DNA of 64,000 nucleotides, from the NCBI GenBank assembly GCA_002189035.1, contig NEEC01000107.1, forward strand, positions 1-64,000, given 5' to 3'. The notes under the pieces were generated by a model. It was given only the letters and a program-made list of their open reading frames with translations, was not told the origin of the DNA and did not search any database. Shown piece by piece: positions 10,401-24,512 of the stretch. Made by a program: the position numbers and the translations under genes. This DNA comes from Utricularia gibba (taxonomy: Eukaryota > Streptophyta > Magnoliopsida > Lamiales > Lentibulariaceae). Each line of letters starts with the position of its first letter. Position 1 is the stretch's first letter.

Positions 10401-13400
10401 GCCGAAAACCCAACGTTAATAAATGGATCACTTTTTTTGCCGGGCTACAAATGACTATGGGCCCGAGCCCGACCCGACCTCCGGCCCGATCCTGGTGCCC
10501 CTCGAGAGCGCCTCCTCAAATATAAAGCTTGTGGATGAGAAAACCATTTGGGGTGCTCATGACATCCTAACTTCAATAAATGCATCACGATTTTCGTCGA
10601 ATAGGACCCGATTGGGCTCAGGAGTCGAACCGAACCTTGGGTCCGGACGAACTTCCCAACGAAAGCACCCACCAAAAACGACAAGCTTTTCCTTCAGAAA
10701 CCATGTAGGCAGCTGCCGAAAACCCAACGTTAATAAATGGATCACTTTTTTTGCCGGGCTACAAATGACTATGGGCCCGAGCCGACCGACCTCCGGCCCG
10801 ATCCTGTGCCCCTCGAGAGCGCCTCCTCAAATATAAAGCTTGTGGATGAGAAAACCATTTGGGGTGCTCATGACATCCTAACTTCAATAAATGCATCACG
10901 ATTTTCGTCGAATAGGACCCGATTGGGCTCAGGAGTCGAACGAACCTTGGGTCCGGACGAACTTCCCAACGAAAGCACCCACCAAAAACGACAAGCTTTT
11001 CCTTCAGAAACCATGTAGGCAGCTGCCGAAAACCCAACGTTAATAAATGGATCACTTTTTTTGCCGGGCTACAAATGACTATGGGCCCGAGCCGACCCGA
11101 CCTCCGGCCCGATCCTGGTGCCCCTCGAGAGCGCCTCCTCAAATATAAAGCTTGTGGATGAGAAAACCATTTGGGGTGCTCATGACATCCTAACTTCAAT
11201 AAATGCATCACGATTTTCGTCGAATAGGACCCGATTGGGCTCAGGAGTCGAACCGAACCTTGGGTCCGGACGAACTTCCCAACGAAAGCACCCAACCAAA
11301 AACGACAAGCTTTTCCTTCAGAAACCATGTAGGCAGCTGCCGAAAACCCAACGTTAATAAATGGATCACTTTTTTTCCGGGCTACAAATGACTATGGGCC
11401 CGAGCCGACCCGACCTCCGGCCCGATCCTGGTGCCCCTCGAGAGCGCCTCCTCAAATAAAAAGCTGTGGTTGAGAAAACCATTTGGGGTGCTCATGACAT
11501 CCTAACTTCAATAAATGCATCACGATTTTCGTCGAATAGGACCCGATTGGGCTCAGGAGTCGAACCGAACCTTGGGTCCGGACGAACTTCCCAACGAAAG
11601 CACCCACCCAAAAACGACAAGCTTTTCCTTCAGAAACCATGTAGGCAGCTGCCGAAAACCCAACGTTAATAAATGGATCACTTTTTTTGCCGGGCTACAA
11701 ATGACTATGGGCCCGAGCCGACCCGACCTCCGGCCCGATCCTGGTGCCCCTCGAGAGCGCCTCCTCAAATATAAAGCTTGTGGATGAGAAAACCATTTGG
11801 GGTGCTCATGACATCCTAACTTCAATAAATGCATCACGATTTTCGTCGAATAGGACCGATTGGGCTCAGGAGTCGAACCGAACCTTGGGTCCGGACGAAC
11901 TTCCCAATGAAAGCACCCAACCAAAAACGACAAGCTTTTCCTTCAGAAACCATGTAGGCAGCTGCCGAAAACCCAACGTTAATAAATGGATCACTTTTTT
12001 TGCCGGGCTACAAATGACTATGGGCCCGAGCGACCGACCTCCGGCCCGATCCTGTGCCCCTCGAGAGCGCCTCCTCAAATAAAAAGCTGTGGTTGAAAAA
12101 CCATTTGGGGTGCTCATGACATCCTAACTTCAATAAATGCATCACGATTTTCGTCGAATAGGACCCGATTGGGCTCAGGAGTCGAACCGAACCTTGGGTC
12201 CGGACGAACTTCCCGAAAGCACCCAACCAAAAACGACAAGCTTTTCCTTCAGAAACCATGTAGGCAGCTGCCGAAAACCCAACGTTAATAAATGGATCAC
12301 TTTTTTTCCCGGGCTACAAATGACTATGGGCCGAGCCCGACCCGACCTCCGGCCCGATCCTGGTGCCCCTCGAGAGCGCCTCCTCAAATATAAAGCTTGT
12401 GGATGAGAAAACCATTTGGGGTGCTCATGACATCCTAACTTCAATAAATGCATCACGATTTTCGTCGAATAGGACCCGATTGGGCTCAGGAGTCGAACCG
12501 AACCTTGGGTCCGGACGAACTTCCCAACGAAAGCACCCAACCAAAAACGACAAGCTTTTCCTTCAGAAACCATGTAGGCAGCTGCCGAAAACCCAACGTT
12601 AATAAATGGATCACTTTTTTTGCCGGGCTACAAATGACTATGGGCCCGAGCCCGACCCGACCTCCGGCCCGATCCTGGTGCCCCTCGAGAGCGCCTCCTC
12701 AAATATAAAGCTTGTGGATGAGAAAACCATTTGGGGTGCTCATGACATCCTAACTTCAATAAATGCATCACGATTTTCGTCGAATAGGACCCGATTGGGC
12801 TCAGGAGTCGAACCGAACTTGGGTCCGGACGAACTTCCCAACGAAAGCACCCACCCAAAAACGACAAGCTTTTCCTTCAGAAACCATGTAGGCAGCTGCC
12901 GAAAACCCAACGTTAATAAATGGATCACTTTTTTTTGCCGGGCTACAAATGACTATGGGCCCGAGCCGACCGACCTCCGCCCGATCCTGGTGCCCCTCGA
13001 GAGCGCCTCCTCAAATATAAAGCTTGTGGATGAGAAAACCATTTGGGGTGCTCATGACATCCTAACTTCAATAAATGCATCACGATTTTCGTCGAATAGG
13101 ACCCGATTGGGCTCAGGAGTCGAACCGAACCTTGGGTCCGGACGAACTTCCCAACGAAAGCACCCACCAAAAACGACAAGCTTTTCCTTCAGAAACCATG
13201 TAGGCAGCTGCCGAAAACCAACGTTAATAAATGGATCACTTTTTTTGCCGGGCTACAAATGACTATGGGCCCGAGCCCGACCCGACCTCCGGCCCGATCC
13301 TGGTGCCCCTCGAGAGCGCCTCCTCAAATATAAAGCTTGTGGATGAGAAAACCATTTGGGGTGCTCATGACATCCTAACTTCAATAAATGCATCACGATT

Positions 13401-16400
13401 TTCGTCGAATAGGACCCGATTGGGCTCAGGAGTCGAACCGAACCTTGGGTCCGGACGAACTTCCCAACGAAAGCACCCACCAAAAACGACAAGCTTTTCC
13501 TTCAGAAACCATGTAGGCAGCTGCCGAAAACCCAACGTTAATAAATGGATCACTTTTTTTGCCGGGCTACAAATGACTATGGGCCCGAGCGACCGACCTC
13601 CGGCCCGATCCTGGTGCCCCTCGAGAGCGCCTCCTCAAATAAAAAGCTTGGTGAGAAAACCATTTGGGGTGCTCATGACATCCTAACTTCAATAAATGCA
13701 TCACGATTTTCGTCGAATAGGACCGATTGGGCTCAGGAGTCGAACCGAACCTTGGGTCCGGATGAACTTCCCAACGAAAGCACCCACCCAAAAACGACAA
13801 GCTTTTCCTTCAGAAAATGTAGGCAGCTGCCGAAAACCCAACGTTAATAAATGGATCACTTTTTTTGCCGGGCTACAAATGACTATGGGCCCGAGCCGAC
13901 CGACCTCCGGCCCGATCCTGGTGCCCCTCGAGAGCGCCTCCTCAAATATAAAGCTTGTGGATGAGAAAACCATTTGGGGTGCTCATGACATCCTAACTTC
14001 AATAAATGCATCACGATTTTCGTCGAATAGGACCCGATTGGGCTCAGGAGTCGAACCGAACCTTGGGTCCGGACGAACTTCCCAACGAAAGCACCCACCA
14101 AAAACGACAAGCTTTTCCTTCAGAAACCATGTAGGCAGCTGCCGAAAACCCAACGTTAATAAATGGATCACTTTTTTTGCCGGGCTACAAATGACTATGG
14201 GCCCGAGCCGACGACCTCCGGCCCGATCCTGTGCCCCTCGAGAGCGCCTCCTCAAATAAAAAGCTTGTGGTTGAGAAAACCATTTGGGGTGCTCATGACA
14301 TCCTAACTTCAATAAATGCATCACGATTTTCGTCGAATAGGACCCGATTGGGCTCAGGAGTCGAACGAACCTTGGGTCCGGACGAACTTCCCAACGAAAG
14401 CACCCACCAAAAACGACAAGCTTTTCCTTCAGAAACCATGTAGGCAGCTGCCGAAAACCCAACGTTAATAAATGGATCACTTTTTTTGCCGGGCTACAAA
14501 TGACTATGGGCCCGAGCCGACCCGACCTCCGGCCCGATCCTGGTGCCCCTCGAGAGCGCCTCCTCAAATATAAAGCTTGTGGATGAGAAAACCATTTGGG
14601 GTGCTCATGACATCCTAACTTCAATAAATGCATCACGATTTTCGTCGAATAGGACCCGATTGGGCTCAGGAGTCGAACCGAACCTTGGGTCCGGACGAAC
14701 TTCCCAATGAAAGCACCCACCAAAAACGACAAGCTTTTCCTTCAGAAACCATGTAGGCAGCTGCCGAAAACCCAACGTTAATAAATGGATCACTTTTTTT
14801 GCCGGGCTACAAATGACTATGGGCCCGAGCCCGACCCGACCTCCGGCCGATCCTGGTGCCCCTCGAGAGCGCCTCCTCAAATATAAAGCTTGTGGATGAG
14901 AAAACCATTTGGGGTGCTCATGACATCCTAACTTCAATAAATGCATCACGATTTTCGTCGAATAGGACCCGATTGGGCTCAGGAGTCGAACCGAACCTTG
15001 GGTCCGGACGAACTTCCCAACGAAAGCACCCACCCAAAAACGACAAGCTTTTCCTTCAGAAACCATGTAGGCAGCTGCCGAAAACCCAACGTTAATAAAT
15101 GGATCACTTTTTTTGCCGGGCTACAAATGACTATGGGCCGAGCCCGACCCGACCTCCGGCCCGATCCTGGTGCCCCTCGAGAGCGCCTCCTCAAATATAA
15201 AGCTTGTGGATGAGAAAACCATTTGGGGTGCTCATGACATCCTAACTTCAATAAATGCATCACGATTTTCGTCGAATAGGACCCGATTGGGGCTCAGGAG
15301 TCGAACCGAACCTTGGGTCCGGACGAACTTCCCAATGAAAGCACCCAACCAAAAACGACAAGCTTTTCCTTCAGAAACCATGTAGGCAGCTGCCGAAAAC
15401 CCAACGTTAATAAATGGATCACTTTTTTTGCCGGGCTACAAATGACTATGGGCCCGAGCCCGACCACCTCGGCCCGATCCTGTGCCCCTCGAGAGCGCCT
15501 CCTCAAATAAAAAGCTTGTGGATGAGAAAACCATTTGGGGTGCTCATGACATCCTAACTTCAATAAATGCATCACGATTTTCGTCGAATAGGACCCGATT
15601 GGGCTCAGGAGTCGAACCGAACCTTGGGTCCGGACGAACTTCCCAACGAAAGCACCCACCAAAAACGACAAGCTTTTCCTTCAGAAACATGTAGGCAGCT
15701 GCCGAAAACCCAACGTTAATAAATGGATCACTTTTTTTGCCGGGCTACAAATGACTATGGGCCCGAGCCGACCCGACCTCCGGCCCGATCCTGGTGCCCC
15801 TCGAGAGCGCCTCCTCAAATATAAAGCTTGTGGATGAGAAAACCATTTGGGGTGCTCATGACATCCTAACTTCAATAAATGCATCACGATTTTCGTCGAA
15901 TAGGACCCGATTGGGCTCAGGAGTCGAACCGAACCTTGGGTCCGGACGAACTTCCCAACGAAAGCACCCACCAAAAACGACAAGCTTTTCCTTCAGAAAC
16001 CATGTAGGCAGCTGCCGAAAACCCAACGTTAATAAATGGATCACTTTTTTTCCGGGCTACAAATGACTATGGGCCCGAGCCCGACCCGACCTCCGCCCGA
16101 TCCTGGTGCCCCTCGAGAGCGCCTCCTCAAATATAAAGCTTGTGGTTGAGAAAACCATTTGGGGTGCTCATGACATCCTAACTTCAATAAATGCATCACG
16201 ATTTTCGTCGAATAGGACCCGATTGGGCTCAGGAGTCGAACCGAACCTTGGGTCCGGACGAACTTCCCAACGAAAGCACCCACCAAAAACGACAAGCTTT
16301 TCCTTCAGAAACATGTAGGCAGCTGCCGAAAACCCAACGTTAATAAATGGATCACTTTTTTCCGGGCTACAAATGACTATGGGCCCGAGCCCGACCCGAC

Positions 16401-17116
16401 TCCGGCCCGATCCTGGTGCCCCTCGAGAGCGCCTCCTCAAATATAAAGCTTGTGGATGAGAAAACCATTTGGGGTGCTCATGACATCCTAACTTCAAAAA
16501 TGCATCACGATTTTCGTCGAATAGGACCCGATTGGGCTCAGGAGTCGAACAGAACCTTGGGTCCGGACGAACTTCCCAAGAAAGCACCCACCCAAAAACG
16601 ACAAGCTTTTCCTTCAGAAACCATGTAGGCAGCTGCCGAAAACCCAACGTTAATAAATGGATCACTTTTTTTCCGGGCTACAAATGACTATGGCCCGAGC
16701 CCGACCCGACCTCCGGCCCGATCCTGGTGCCCTCGAGAGCGCCTCCTCAAATAAAAAGCTGTGGTTGAGAAAACCATTTGGGGTGCTCATGACATCCTAA
16801 CTTCAATAAATGCATCACGATTTTCGTCGAATAGGACCCGATTGGGCTCAGGAGTCGAACCGAACCTTGGGTCCGGACGAACTTCCCAACGAAAGCACCC
16901 ACCCAAAAACGACAAGCTTTTCCTTCAGAAAAATGTAGGCAGCTGCCGAAAACCCAACGTTAATAAATGGATCACTTTTTTTGCCGGGCTACAAATGACT
17001 ATGGGCCCGAGCCCGACCCGACCTCCGGCCCGATCCTGGTGCCCCTCGAGAGCGCCTCCTCAAATAAAAAGCTGTGGTGAGAAAACCATTTGGGGTGCTC
17101 ATGACATCCTAACTTC

Positions 17117-17310
17117 AATAAATGCATCACGATTTTCGTCGAATAGGAAAAAAAACCAACGTTAATAAATGGATCACTTTTTTTCCGGGCTAAAATGACT
17201 ATGGGAGCCGACCGACCTCCGGCCCGATCCTGGTGCCCTCGAGAGCGCCTCCTCAAATAAAAGCTTGTGGTTGAGAAAACCATTTGGGGTGCTCATGACA
17301 TCCTAACTTC
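17117..17310 (+). repeat. Truncated monomer (194 bp) joined at an A run
   Basis: H2 reads normally to CGTCGAATAGGA, then a run of eight A residues leads straight into CCAACGTTAATAAATGG of H1. About 118 bp are missing: the H2 B-box segment and GC block, the HindIII site and the start of H1. The join uses A-rich sequence present at both ends (AGGA / GAAAACC). Confidence 0.85.
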
Positions 17311-20300
17311 AATAAATGCATCACGATTTTCGTCGAATAGGACCCGATTGGGCTCAGGAGTCGAACGAACCTTGGGTCCGGACGAACTTCCCAACGAAAG
17401 CACCCACCCAAAAACGACAAGCTTTTCCTTCAGAAACCATGTAGCAGCTGCCGAAAACCCAACGTTAATAAATGGATCACTTTTTTTCCCGGGCTACAAA
17501 TGACTATGGCCCGAGCCGACCCGACCTCCGGCCCGATCCTGGTGCCCCTCGAGAGCGCCTCCTCAAATATAAAGCTGTGGATGAGAAAACCATTTGGGGT
17601 GCTCATGACATCCTAACTTCAATAAATGCATCACGATTTTCGTCGAATAGGACCCGATTGGGCTCAGGAGTCGAACCGAACCTTGGGTCCGGATGAACTT
17701 CCCAACGAAAGCACCCCCAAAAACGACAAGCTTTTCCTTCAGAAACCATGTAGGCAGCTGCCGAAAACCAAACGTTAATAAATGGATCACTTTTTTTGCC
17801 GGGCTACAAATGACTATGGGCCCGAGCCCGACCCGACCTCCGGCCCGATCCTGGTGCCCCTCGAGAGCGCCTCCTCAAATAAAAGCTTGTGGAGAAAAAC
17901 CATTTGGGGTGCTCATGACATCCTAACTTCAAAAATGCATCACGATTTTCGTCGAATAGGACCCGATTGGGCTCAGGAGTCGAACAGAACCTTGGGTCCG
18001 GATGAACTTCCCAACGAAAGCACCCACCCAAAAACGACAAGCTTTTCCTTCAGAAACCATGTAGGCAGCTGCCGAAAACCCAACGTTAATAAATGGATCA
18101 CTTTTTTGCCGGGCTACAAATGACTATGGCCCGAGCCCGACCGACCTCCCCCGATCCTGGTGCCCTCGAGAGCGCCTCCTCAAATATAAAGCTTGTGGAT
18201 GAGAAAACCATTTGGGGTGCTCATGACATCCTAACTTCAATAAATGCATCACGATTTTCGTCGAATAGGACCCGATTGGGCTCAGGAGTCGAACCGAACC
18301 TTGGGTCCGGACGAACTTCCCAACGAAAGCACCCACCAAAAACGACAAGCTTTTCCTTCAGAAACCATGTAGCAGCTGCCGAAAACCCAACGTTAATAAA
18401 TGGATCACTTTTTTTCCGGGCTACAAATGACTATGGGCCCGAGCCCGACCCGACCTCCGGCCCGATCCTGGTGCCCCTCGAGAGCGCCTCCTCAAATATA
18501 AAGCTTGTGGTTGAGAAAACCATTTGGGGTGCTCATGACATCCTAACTTCAATAAATGCATCACGATTTTCGTCGAATAGGACCCGATTGGGCTCAGGAG
18601 TCGAACGAACCTTGGGTCCGGACGAACTTCCCAACGAAAGCACCCACCAAAAACGACAAGCTTTTCCTTCAGAAACCATGTAGGCAGCTGCCGAAAACCA
18701 ACGTTAATAAATGGATCACTTTTTTTGCCGGGCTACAAATGACTATGGGCCGAGCGACCCGACCTCCGGCCCGATCCTGGTGCCCCTCGAGAGCGCCTCC
18801 TCAAATAAAAAGCTGTGGTTGAGAAAACCATTTGGGGTGCTCATGACATCCTAACTTCAATAAATGCATCACGATTTTCGTCGAATAGGACCCGATTGGG
18901 CTCAGGAGTCCCGAACCTTGGGTCCGGATGAACTTCCCAACGAAAGCACCCACCCAAAAACGACAAGCTTTTCCTTCAGAAAAATGTAGGCAGCTGCCGA
19001 AAACCAACGTTAATAAATGGATCACTTTTTTTGCCGGGCTACAAATGACTATGGGCCCGAGCCCGACCCGACCTCGCCCGATCCTGGTGCCCTCGAGAGC
19101 GCCTCCTCAAATATAAAGCTTGTGGATGAAAACCATTTGGGGTGCTCATGACATCCTAACTTCAATAAATGCATCACGATTTTCGTCGAATAGGACCCGA
19201 TTGGGCTCAGGAGTCGAACCGAACCTTGGGTCCGGACGAACTTCCCAACGAAAGCACCCACCAAAAACGACAAGCTTTTCCTTCAGAAACCATGTAGGCA
19301 GCTGCCGAAAACCCAACGTTAATAAATGGATCACTTTTTTCCCGGGCTACAAATGACTATGGGCCCGCCCGACCCGACCTCCGGCCCGATCCTGGTGCCC
19401 CTCGAGAGCGCCTCCTCAAATAAAAAGCTTGTGGTTGAGAAAACCATTTGGGGTGCTCATGACATCCTAACTTCAATAAATGCATCACGATTTTCGTCGA
19501 ATAGGACCCGATTGGGCTCAGGAGTCGAACCGAACCTTGGGTCCGGACGAACTTCCCAACAAAGCACCCACCAAAAACGACAAGCTTTTCCTTCAGAAAC
19601 CATGTAGCAGCTGCCGAAAACCCAACGTTAATAAATGGATCACTTTTTTTGCCGGGCTACAAATGACTATGGCCCGAGCCCGACCCGACCTCCGGCCCGA
19701 TCCTGGTGCCCCTCGAGAGCGCCTCCTCAAATATAAAGCTTGTGGATGAGAAAACCATTTGGGGTGCTCATGACATCCTAACTTCAATAAATGCATCACG
19801 ATTTTCGTCGAATAGGACCCGATTGGGCTCAGGAGTCGAACCGAACCTTGGGTCCGGACGAACTTCCCAACGAAAGCACCCACCAAAAACGACAAGCTTT
19901 TCCTTCAGAAACCATGTAGGCAGCTGCCGAAAACCCAACGTTAATAAATGGATCACTTTTTTTGCCGGGCTACAAATGACTATGGCCCGAGCCCGACCCG
20001 ACCTCCGCCCGATCCTGGTGCCCCTCGAGAGCGCCTCCTCAAATATAAAGCTTGTGGATGAGAAAACCATTTGGGGTGCTCATGACATCCTAACTTCAAT
20101 AAATGCATCACGATTTTCGTCGAATAGGACCCGATTGGGCTCAGGAGTCGAACCGAACCTTGGGTCCGGACGAACTTCCCAACGAAAGCACCCACCCAAA
20201 AACGACAAGCTTTTCCTTCAGAAACCATGTAGCAGCTGCCGAAAACCCAACGTTAATAAATGGATCACTTTTTTTCCGGGCTACAAATGACTATGGCCCG

Positions 20301-21034
20301 AGCCCGACCGACCTCCGGCCCGATCCTGGTGCCCCTCGAGAGCGCCTCCTCAAATATAAAGCTTGTGGATGAGAAAACCATTTGGGGTGCTCATGACATC
20401 CTAACTTCAATAAATGCATCACGATTTTCGTCGAATAGGACCCGATTGGGCTCAGGAGTCGAACGAACCTTGGGTCCGGACGAACTTCCCAACGAAAGCA
20501 CCCACCCAAAAACGACAAGCTTTTCCTTCAGAAACCATGTAGCAGCTGCCGAAAACCCAACGTTAATAAATGGATCACTTTTTTTGCCGGGCTACAAATG
20601 ACTATGGGCCCGAGCCCGACCCGACCTCCGGCCCGATCCTGGTGCCCCTCGAGAGCGCCTCCTCAAATATAAAGCTTGTGGATGAGAAAACCATTTGGGG
20701 TGCTCATGACATCCTAACTTCAATAAATGCATCACGATTTTCGTCGAATAGGACCCGATTGGGCTCAGGAGTCGAACCGAACCTTGGGTCCGGACGAACT
20801 TCCCAATGAAAGCACCCAACCAAAAACGACAAGCTTTTCCTTCAGAAACCATGTAGCAGCTGCCGAAAACCCAACGTTAATAAATGGATCACTTTTTTTC
20901 CGGGCTACAAATGACTATGGGCCCGAGCCCGACCCGACCTCCGGCCCGATCCTGGTGCCCCTCGAGAGCGCCTCCTCAAATAAAAAGCTTGTGGATGAGA
21001 AAACCATTTGGGGTGCTCATGACATCCTAACTTC
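17117..21034 (+). repeat. Array domain II: same family, more small deletions
   Basis: About twelve and a half monomer lengths. From here copies increasingly read ATGTAGCAGCTG, so the GGCAGCTGCC palindrome has lost a G; they also show GTCGAACGAACC, TATGGCCCGAG and shortened C runs. The domain opens with the 194-bp deleted copy at 17117-17310. Tails alternate irregularly between ATATAAAGCTTGTGGATGAG and AAATAAAAAGCTGTGGTTGAG. Confidence 0.75.
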
Positions 21035-21562
21035 AATAAATGCATCACGATTTTCGTCGAATAGGACCCGATTGGGCTCAGGAGTCGAACCGAACCTTGG
21101 GTCCGGACGAACTTCCAACGAAAGCACCACCAAAACGACAAGCTTTTCCTTCAGAAACCATGTAGCAGCTGCCGAAAACCCAACGTTAATAAATGGATCA
21201 CTTTTTTTCCGGGCTAAAATGACTATGGCCCGAGCCGACCCCTCCGCCCGATCCTGGTGCCCCTCGAGAGCGCCTCCTCAAATATAAAGCTTGTGGAAGA
21301 AAACCATGTGCTCAGACAGCTCACGCGTCGAAAACCCGAAGGAGTCGAACCGAACCTTGGGTCCGGACGAACTTCCCAAAAAGCACCCAACCCAAAACGA
21401 CAAGCTGGATCCGACTTTTGGATCACTTTTTTTGCCGGGCTACAAATGACTATGGCCCGAGCCGACCCGACCTCCGGCCCGATCCTGGTGCCCTCGAGAG
21501 CGCCTCCTCAAATAAAAGCAGTGGTTGAAAACCATTTGGGGTGCTCATGACATCCTAACTTC
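21035..21562 (+). repeat. Mosaic unit mixing H1 and H2 segments (528 bp)
   Basis: The first monomer is shortened in its GC block. The second starts as H2 (AAGCTTGTGGAAGAAAACC), switches near the shared ACCAT word to an H1-like stretch containing CAGCT and CGAAAACCCG, then returns to H2 at GGAGTCGAACCG. Its H2 AATAAATGCATC segment is absent. After CACCCAACCC the next H1 is also altered: AAGCTGGATCCGACTTTTGG replaces the normal AAGCTTTTCC-to-ATGG segment, creating a BamHI site (GGATCC) not normally in the monomer. The switch at a block shared by both halves suggests conversion or template switching between H1 and H2. Confidence 0.7.
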
Positions 21563-24003
21563 AATAAATGCATCAGATTTTCGTCGAATAGGACCCGATT
21601 GGGCTCAGGAGTCGAACGAACCTTGGGTCCGGACGAACTTCCCAACGAAAGCACCCACCCAAAAACGACAAGCTTTCCTTCAGAAAATGTAGGCAGCTGC
21701 CGAAAACCCAACGTAATAAATGGATCACTTTTTTTGCCGGGCTACAAATGACTATGGCCCCGAGCCCGACCCGACCTCCGCCCGATCCTGGTGCCCTCGA
21801 GAGCGCCTCCTCAAATAAAGCTTGTGGATGAGAAACCATTTGGGGTGCTCATGACATCCTAACTTCAATAAATGCATCACGATTTTCGTCGAATAGGACC
21901 CGATTGGGCTCAGGAGTCGAACAGAACCTTGGGTCCGGATGAACTTCCCAACGAAAGCACCCACCAAAAACGACAAGCTTTTCCTTCAGAAAAATGTAGG
22001 CAGCTGCCGAAAACCCAACGTTAATAAATGGATCACTTTTTTTCCGGGCTACAAATGACTATGGGCCGACCCGACCCGACCTCCGCCCGATCCTGGTGCC
22101 CTCGAGAGCGCCTCCTCAAATAAAAGCTGTGGTTGAAAACCATTTGGGGTGCTCATGACATCCTAACTTCAATAAATGCATCACGATTTTCGTCGAATAG
22201 GACCCGATTGGGCTCAGGAGTCGAACCGAACCTTGGGTCCGGACGAACTTCCCAACGAAACACCCACCCAAAAACGAAGCTTTTCCTTCAGAAACCATGT
22301 AAAGCTGCCGAAAACCCAACGTTAATAAATGGATCACTTTTTTTGCCGGGCTACAAATGACTATGGCCGAGCCCGACCCGACCTCCGGCCCGATCCTGGT
22401 GCCCCTCGAGAGCGCCTCCTCAAATAAAAGCTTGTGGATGAGAAAACCATTTGGGCTCATGACATCCTAACTTCAATAAATGCATCACGATTTTCGTCGA
22501 ATAGGACCCGATGGGCTCAGGAGTCGAACCGAACCTTGGGTCCGGACGAACTTCCCAATGAAAGCACCCACCAAAAACGACAAGCTTTTCCTTCAGAAAC
22601 CATGTAGGCAGCTGCCGAAAACCCAACGTTAATAAATGATCACTTTTTTTGCCGGGCTACAAATGACTATGGGCCCGAGCCGACCCGACCTCCGGCCCGA
22701 TCCTGGTGCCCCTCGAGAGCGCCTCCTCAAATATAAAGCTTGTGGAAAAACCATTTGCTCATGACATCCTAACTTCAAAAATGCATCACGATTTTCGTCG
22801 AATAGGACCCGATTGGGCTCAGGAGTCGAACAAACCTTGGGTCCGGATGAACTTCCCAACGAAAGCACCCACCAAAAACGACAAGCTTTTCCTTCAGAAA
22901 AATGTAGCAGCTGCCGAAAACCCAATTAATAAATGGATCACTTTTTTGCCGGGCTACAAATGACTATGGGCCCGAGCCCGACCCGACCTCCGGCCCGATC
23001 CTGGTGCCCTCGAGAGCGCCTCCTCAAATATAAAGCTTGTGGATGAGAAAACCATTTGGGGTGCTCATGACATCCTAACTTCAATAAATGCATCACGATT
23101 TTCGTCGAATAGGACCCGATTGGGCTCAGGAGTCGAACCGAACCTTGGGTCCGGACGAACTTCCCAATGAAAGCACCAACCAAAAACGACAAGCTTTTCC
23201 TTCAGAAACAATGTAGCAGCTGCCGAAAACCCAACGTTAATAAATGGATCACTTTTTTTCCGGGCTACAAATGACTATGGGCCCGAGCCCGACCCGACCT
23301 CCGGCCCGATCCTGGTGCCCCTCGAGAGCGCCTCCTCAAATAAAAGCTGTGTGAGAAAACCATTTGGGTGCTCATGACATCCTAACTTCAATAAATGCAT
23401 CACGATTTTCGTCGAATAGGACCCGATTGGGCTCAGGAGTCGAACGAACCTTGGGTCGGACGAACTTCCCAACGAAAGCACCCACCCAAAAACGACAAGC
23501 TTTTCCTTCAGAAACCATGTAGCAGCTGCCGAAAACCCAACGTTAATAAATGGATCACTTTTTTTGCCGGGCTACAAATGACTATGGCCCGAGCCGACAC
23601 CTCCGCCCGATCCTGGTGCCCCTCGAGAGCGCCTCCTCAAATATAAAGCTTGTGGATGAGAAAACCATTTGGGGTGCTCATGACATCCTAACTTCAATAA
23701 ATGCATCACGATTTTCGTCGAATAGGACCCGATTGGGCTCAGGAGTCGAACCGAACCTTGGGTCCGGACGAACTTCCCAATGAAAGCACCCAACCAAAAA
23801 CGACAAGCTTTTCCTTCAGAAACCATGTAGCAGCTGCCGAAAACCCAACGTTAATAAATGGATCACTTTTTTTGCCGGGCTACAAATGACTATGGCCCGA
23901 GCCCGACCCGACCTCCCGATCCTGGTGCCCCTCGAGAGCGCCTCCTCAAATATAAAGCTGTGGATGAGAAAACCATTTGGGGTGCTCATGACATCCTAAC
24001 TTC
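21563..24003 (+). repeat. Array domain IIb: shortened, indel-rich monomers
   Basis: Eight recognisable copies, most shorter than 312 bp, with many one- to six-base losses. Examples are AAACACCCACCC near 22260, GTAAAGCTGCC near 22301, and TGTGGAAAAACCATTTGCTC near 22741. ATGTAGCAGC and CCCAATGAAAGC are frequent. Copy quality falls steadily toward the scrambled core that follows. Confidence 0.7.
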
Positions 24004-24313
24004 AATAAATGCATCACGATTTTCGTCGAATAGGACCCGATTGGGCTCAGGAGTCGAACCGAACCTTGGGTCCGGACGAACTTCCCAATTTTCCTTCAGA
24101 AACATGTAGGCAGCTGCCGAAAACCCAACGTTAATAAATGGATCGACAAATGACTATGGGCCCGAGCCCGACCCGACCTCCTCCTGGTGCCCCTCGAGAG
24201 CGCCTCCTCAAATAAAAAGCTGTGGTTGAGAAAACCATTTGGGGTGCTCATGACATCCTAACTTCAATAAATGCATCACGATTTTCGTCGAATAGGACCC
24301 GATTGGGCTCAGG

Positions 24314-24512
24314 AGTCGAACATTTCCGGGGTGCTCATTAATAAATGGATCACTTTTTTTCCGGGCTACAAATGACTATGGGCCCGAGCCCGACCCGACC
24401 TCCGCCCGATCAGATGCATATGACGATTTTTCGTCGAATAGGACCCGATTGGGCTCAGGAGTCGAACCGAACCTTGGGTCCGGACGAACTTCCCAATCCT
24501 GGTGCCCCTCGA
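24314..24512 (+). repeat. Rearranged block: H2/H1 joins and out-of-order segments
   Basis: GTCGAACATTTCCGGGGTGC passes into an H2-like GGTGCTCAT and then into H1 TTAATAAATGGATCAC, a join at the AATAAATG block common to both halves. After the H1 GC block, CCGATCAGATGCATATGACG jumps into H2 (TTTTCGTCGAATAGG), and CTTCCCAATCCTGGTGCCCC jumps back to the H1 tail. The order is thus H1 front, H2 middle, H1 rear. Confidence 0.7.

Larger units (their letters stand above)
1..17116 (+). repeat. Array domain I: regular, homogeneous monomers
   Basis: About 55 copies, nearly all 305-315 bp, typically with GGACGAAC, CAGAAACCATGTAGGCAG, CCTGGTGCCC and an ATATAAAGCTTGTGGATGAG tail. A minority have an AAATAAAAAGCTTGTGG or AAATAAAAAGCTGTGGTTGAG tail instead. 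That tail appears at every third monomer in the units starting at 1871, 2808 and 3741, then at intervals of two to five monomers, so no strict higher-order period holds across the domain. CACCCAACC and CACCCACC versions of the H2 end are interspersed. The region looks recently homogenised. Confidence 0.85.

Noticed and set aside
4600-12230. A 12-monomer (~3.74 kb) higher-order repeat
   Set aside because: The rare TTCCCGAAAGC deletion recurs at 8471 and 12211, exactly 3740 bp apart, and some tail types also recur at 12 monomers. The monomers next to these do not share their other variants, so the period is not supported by eye.
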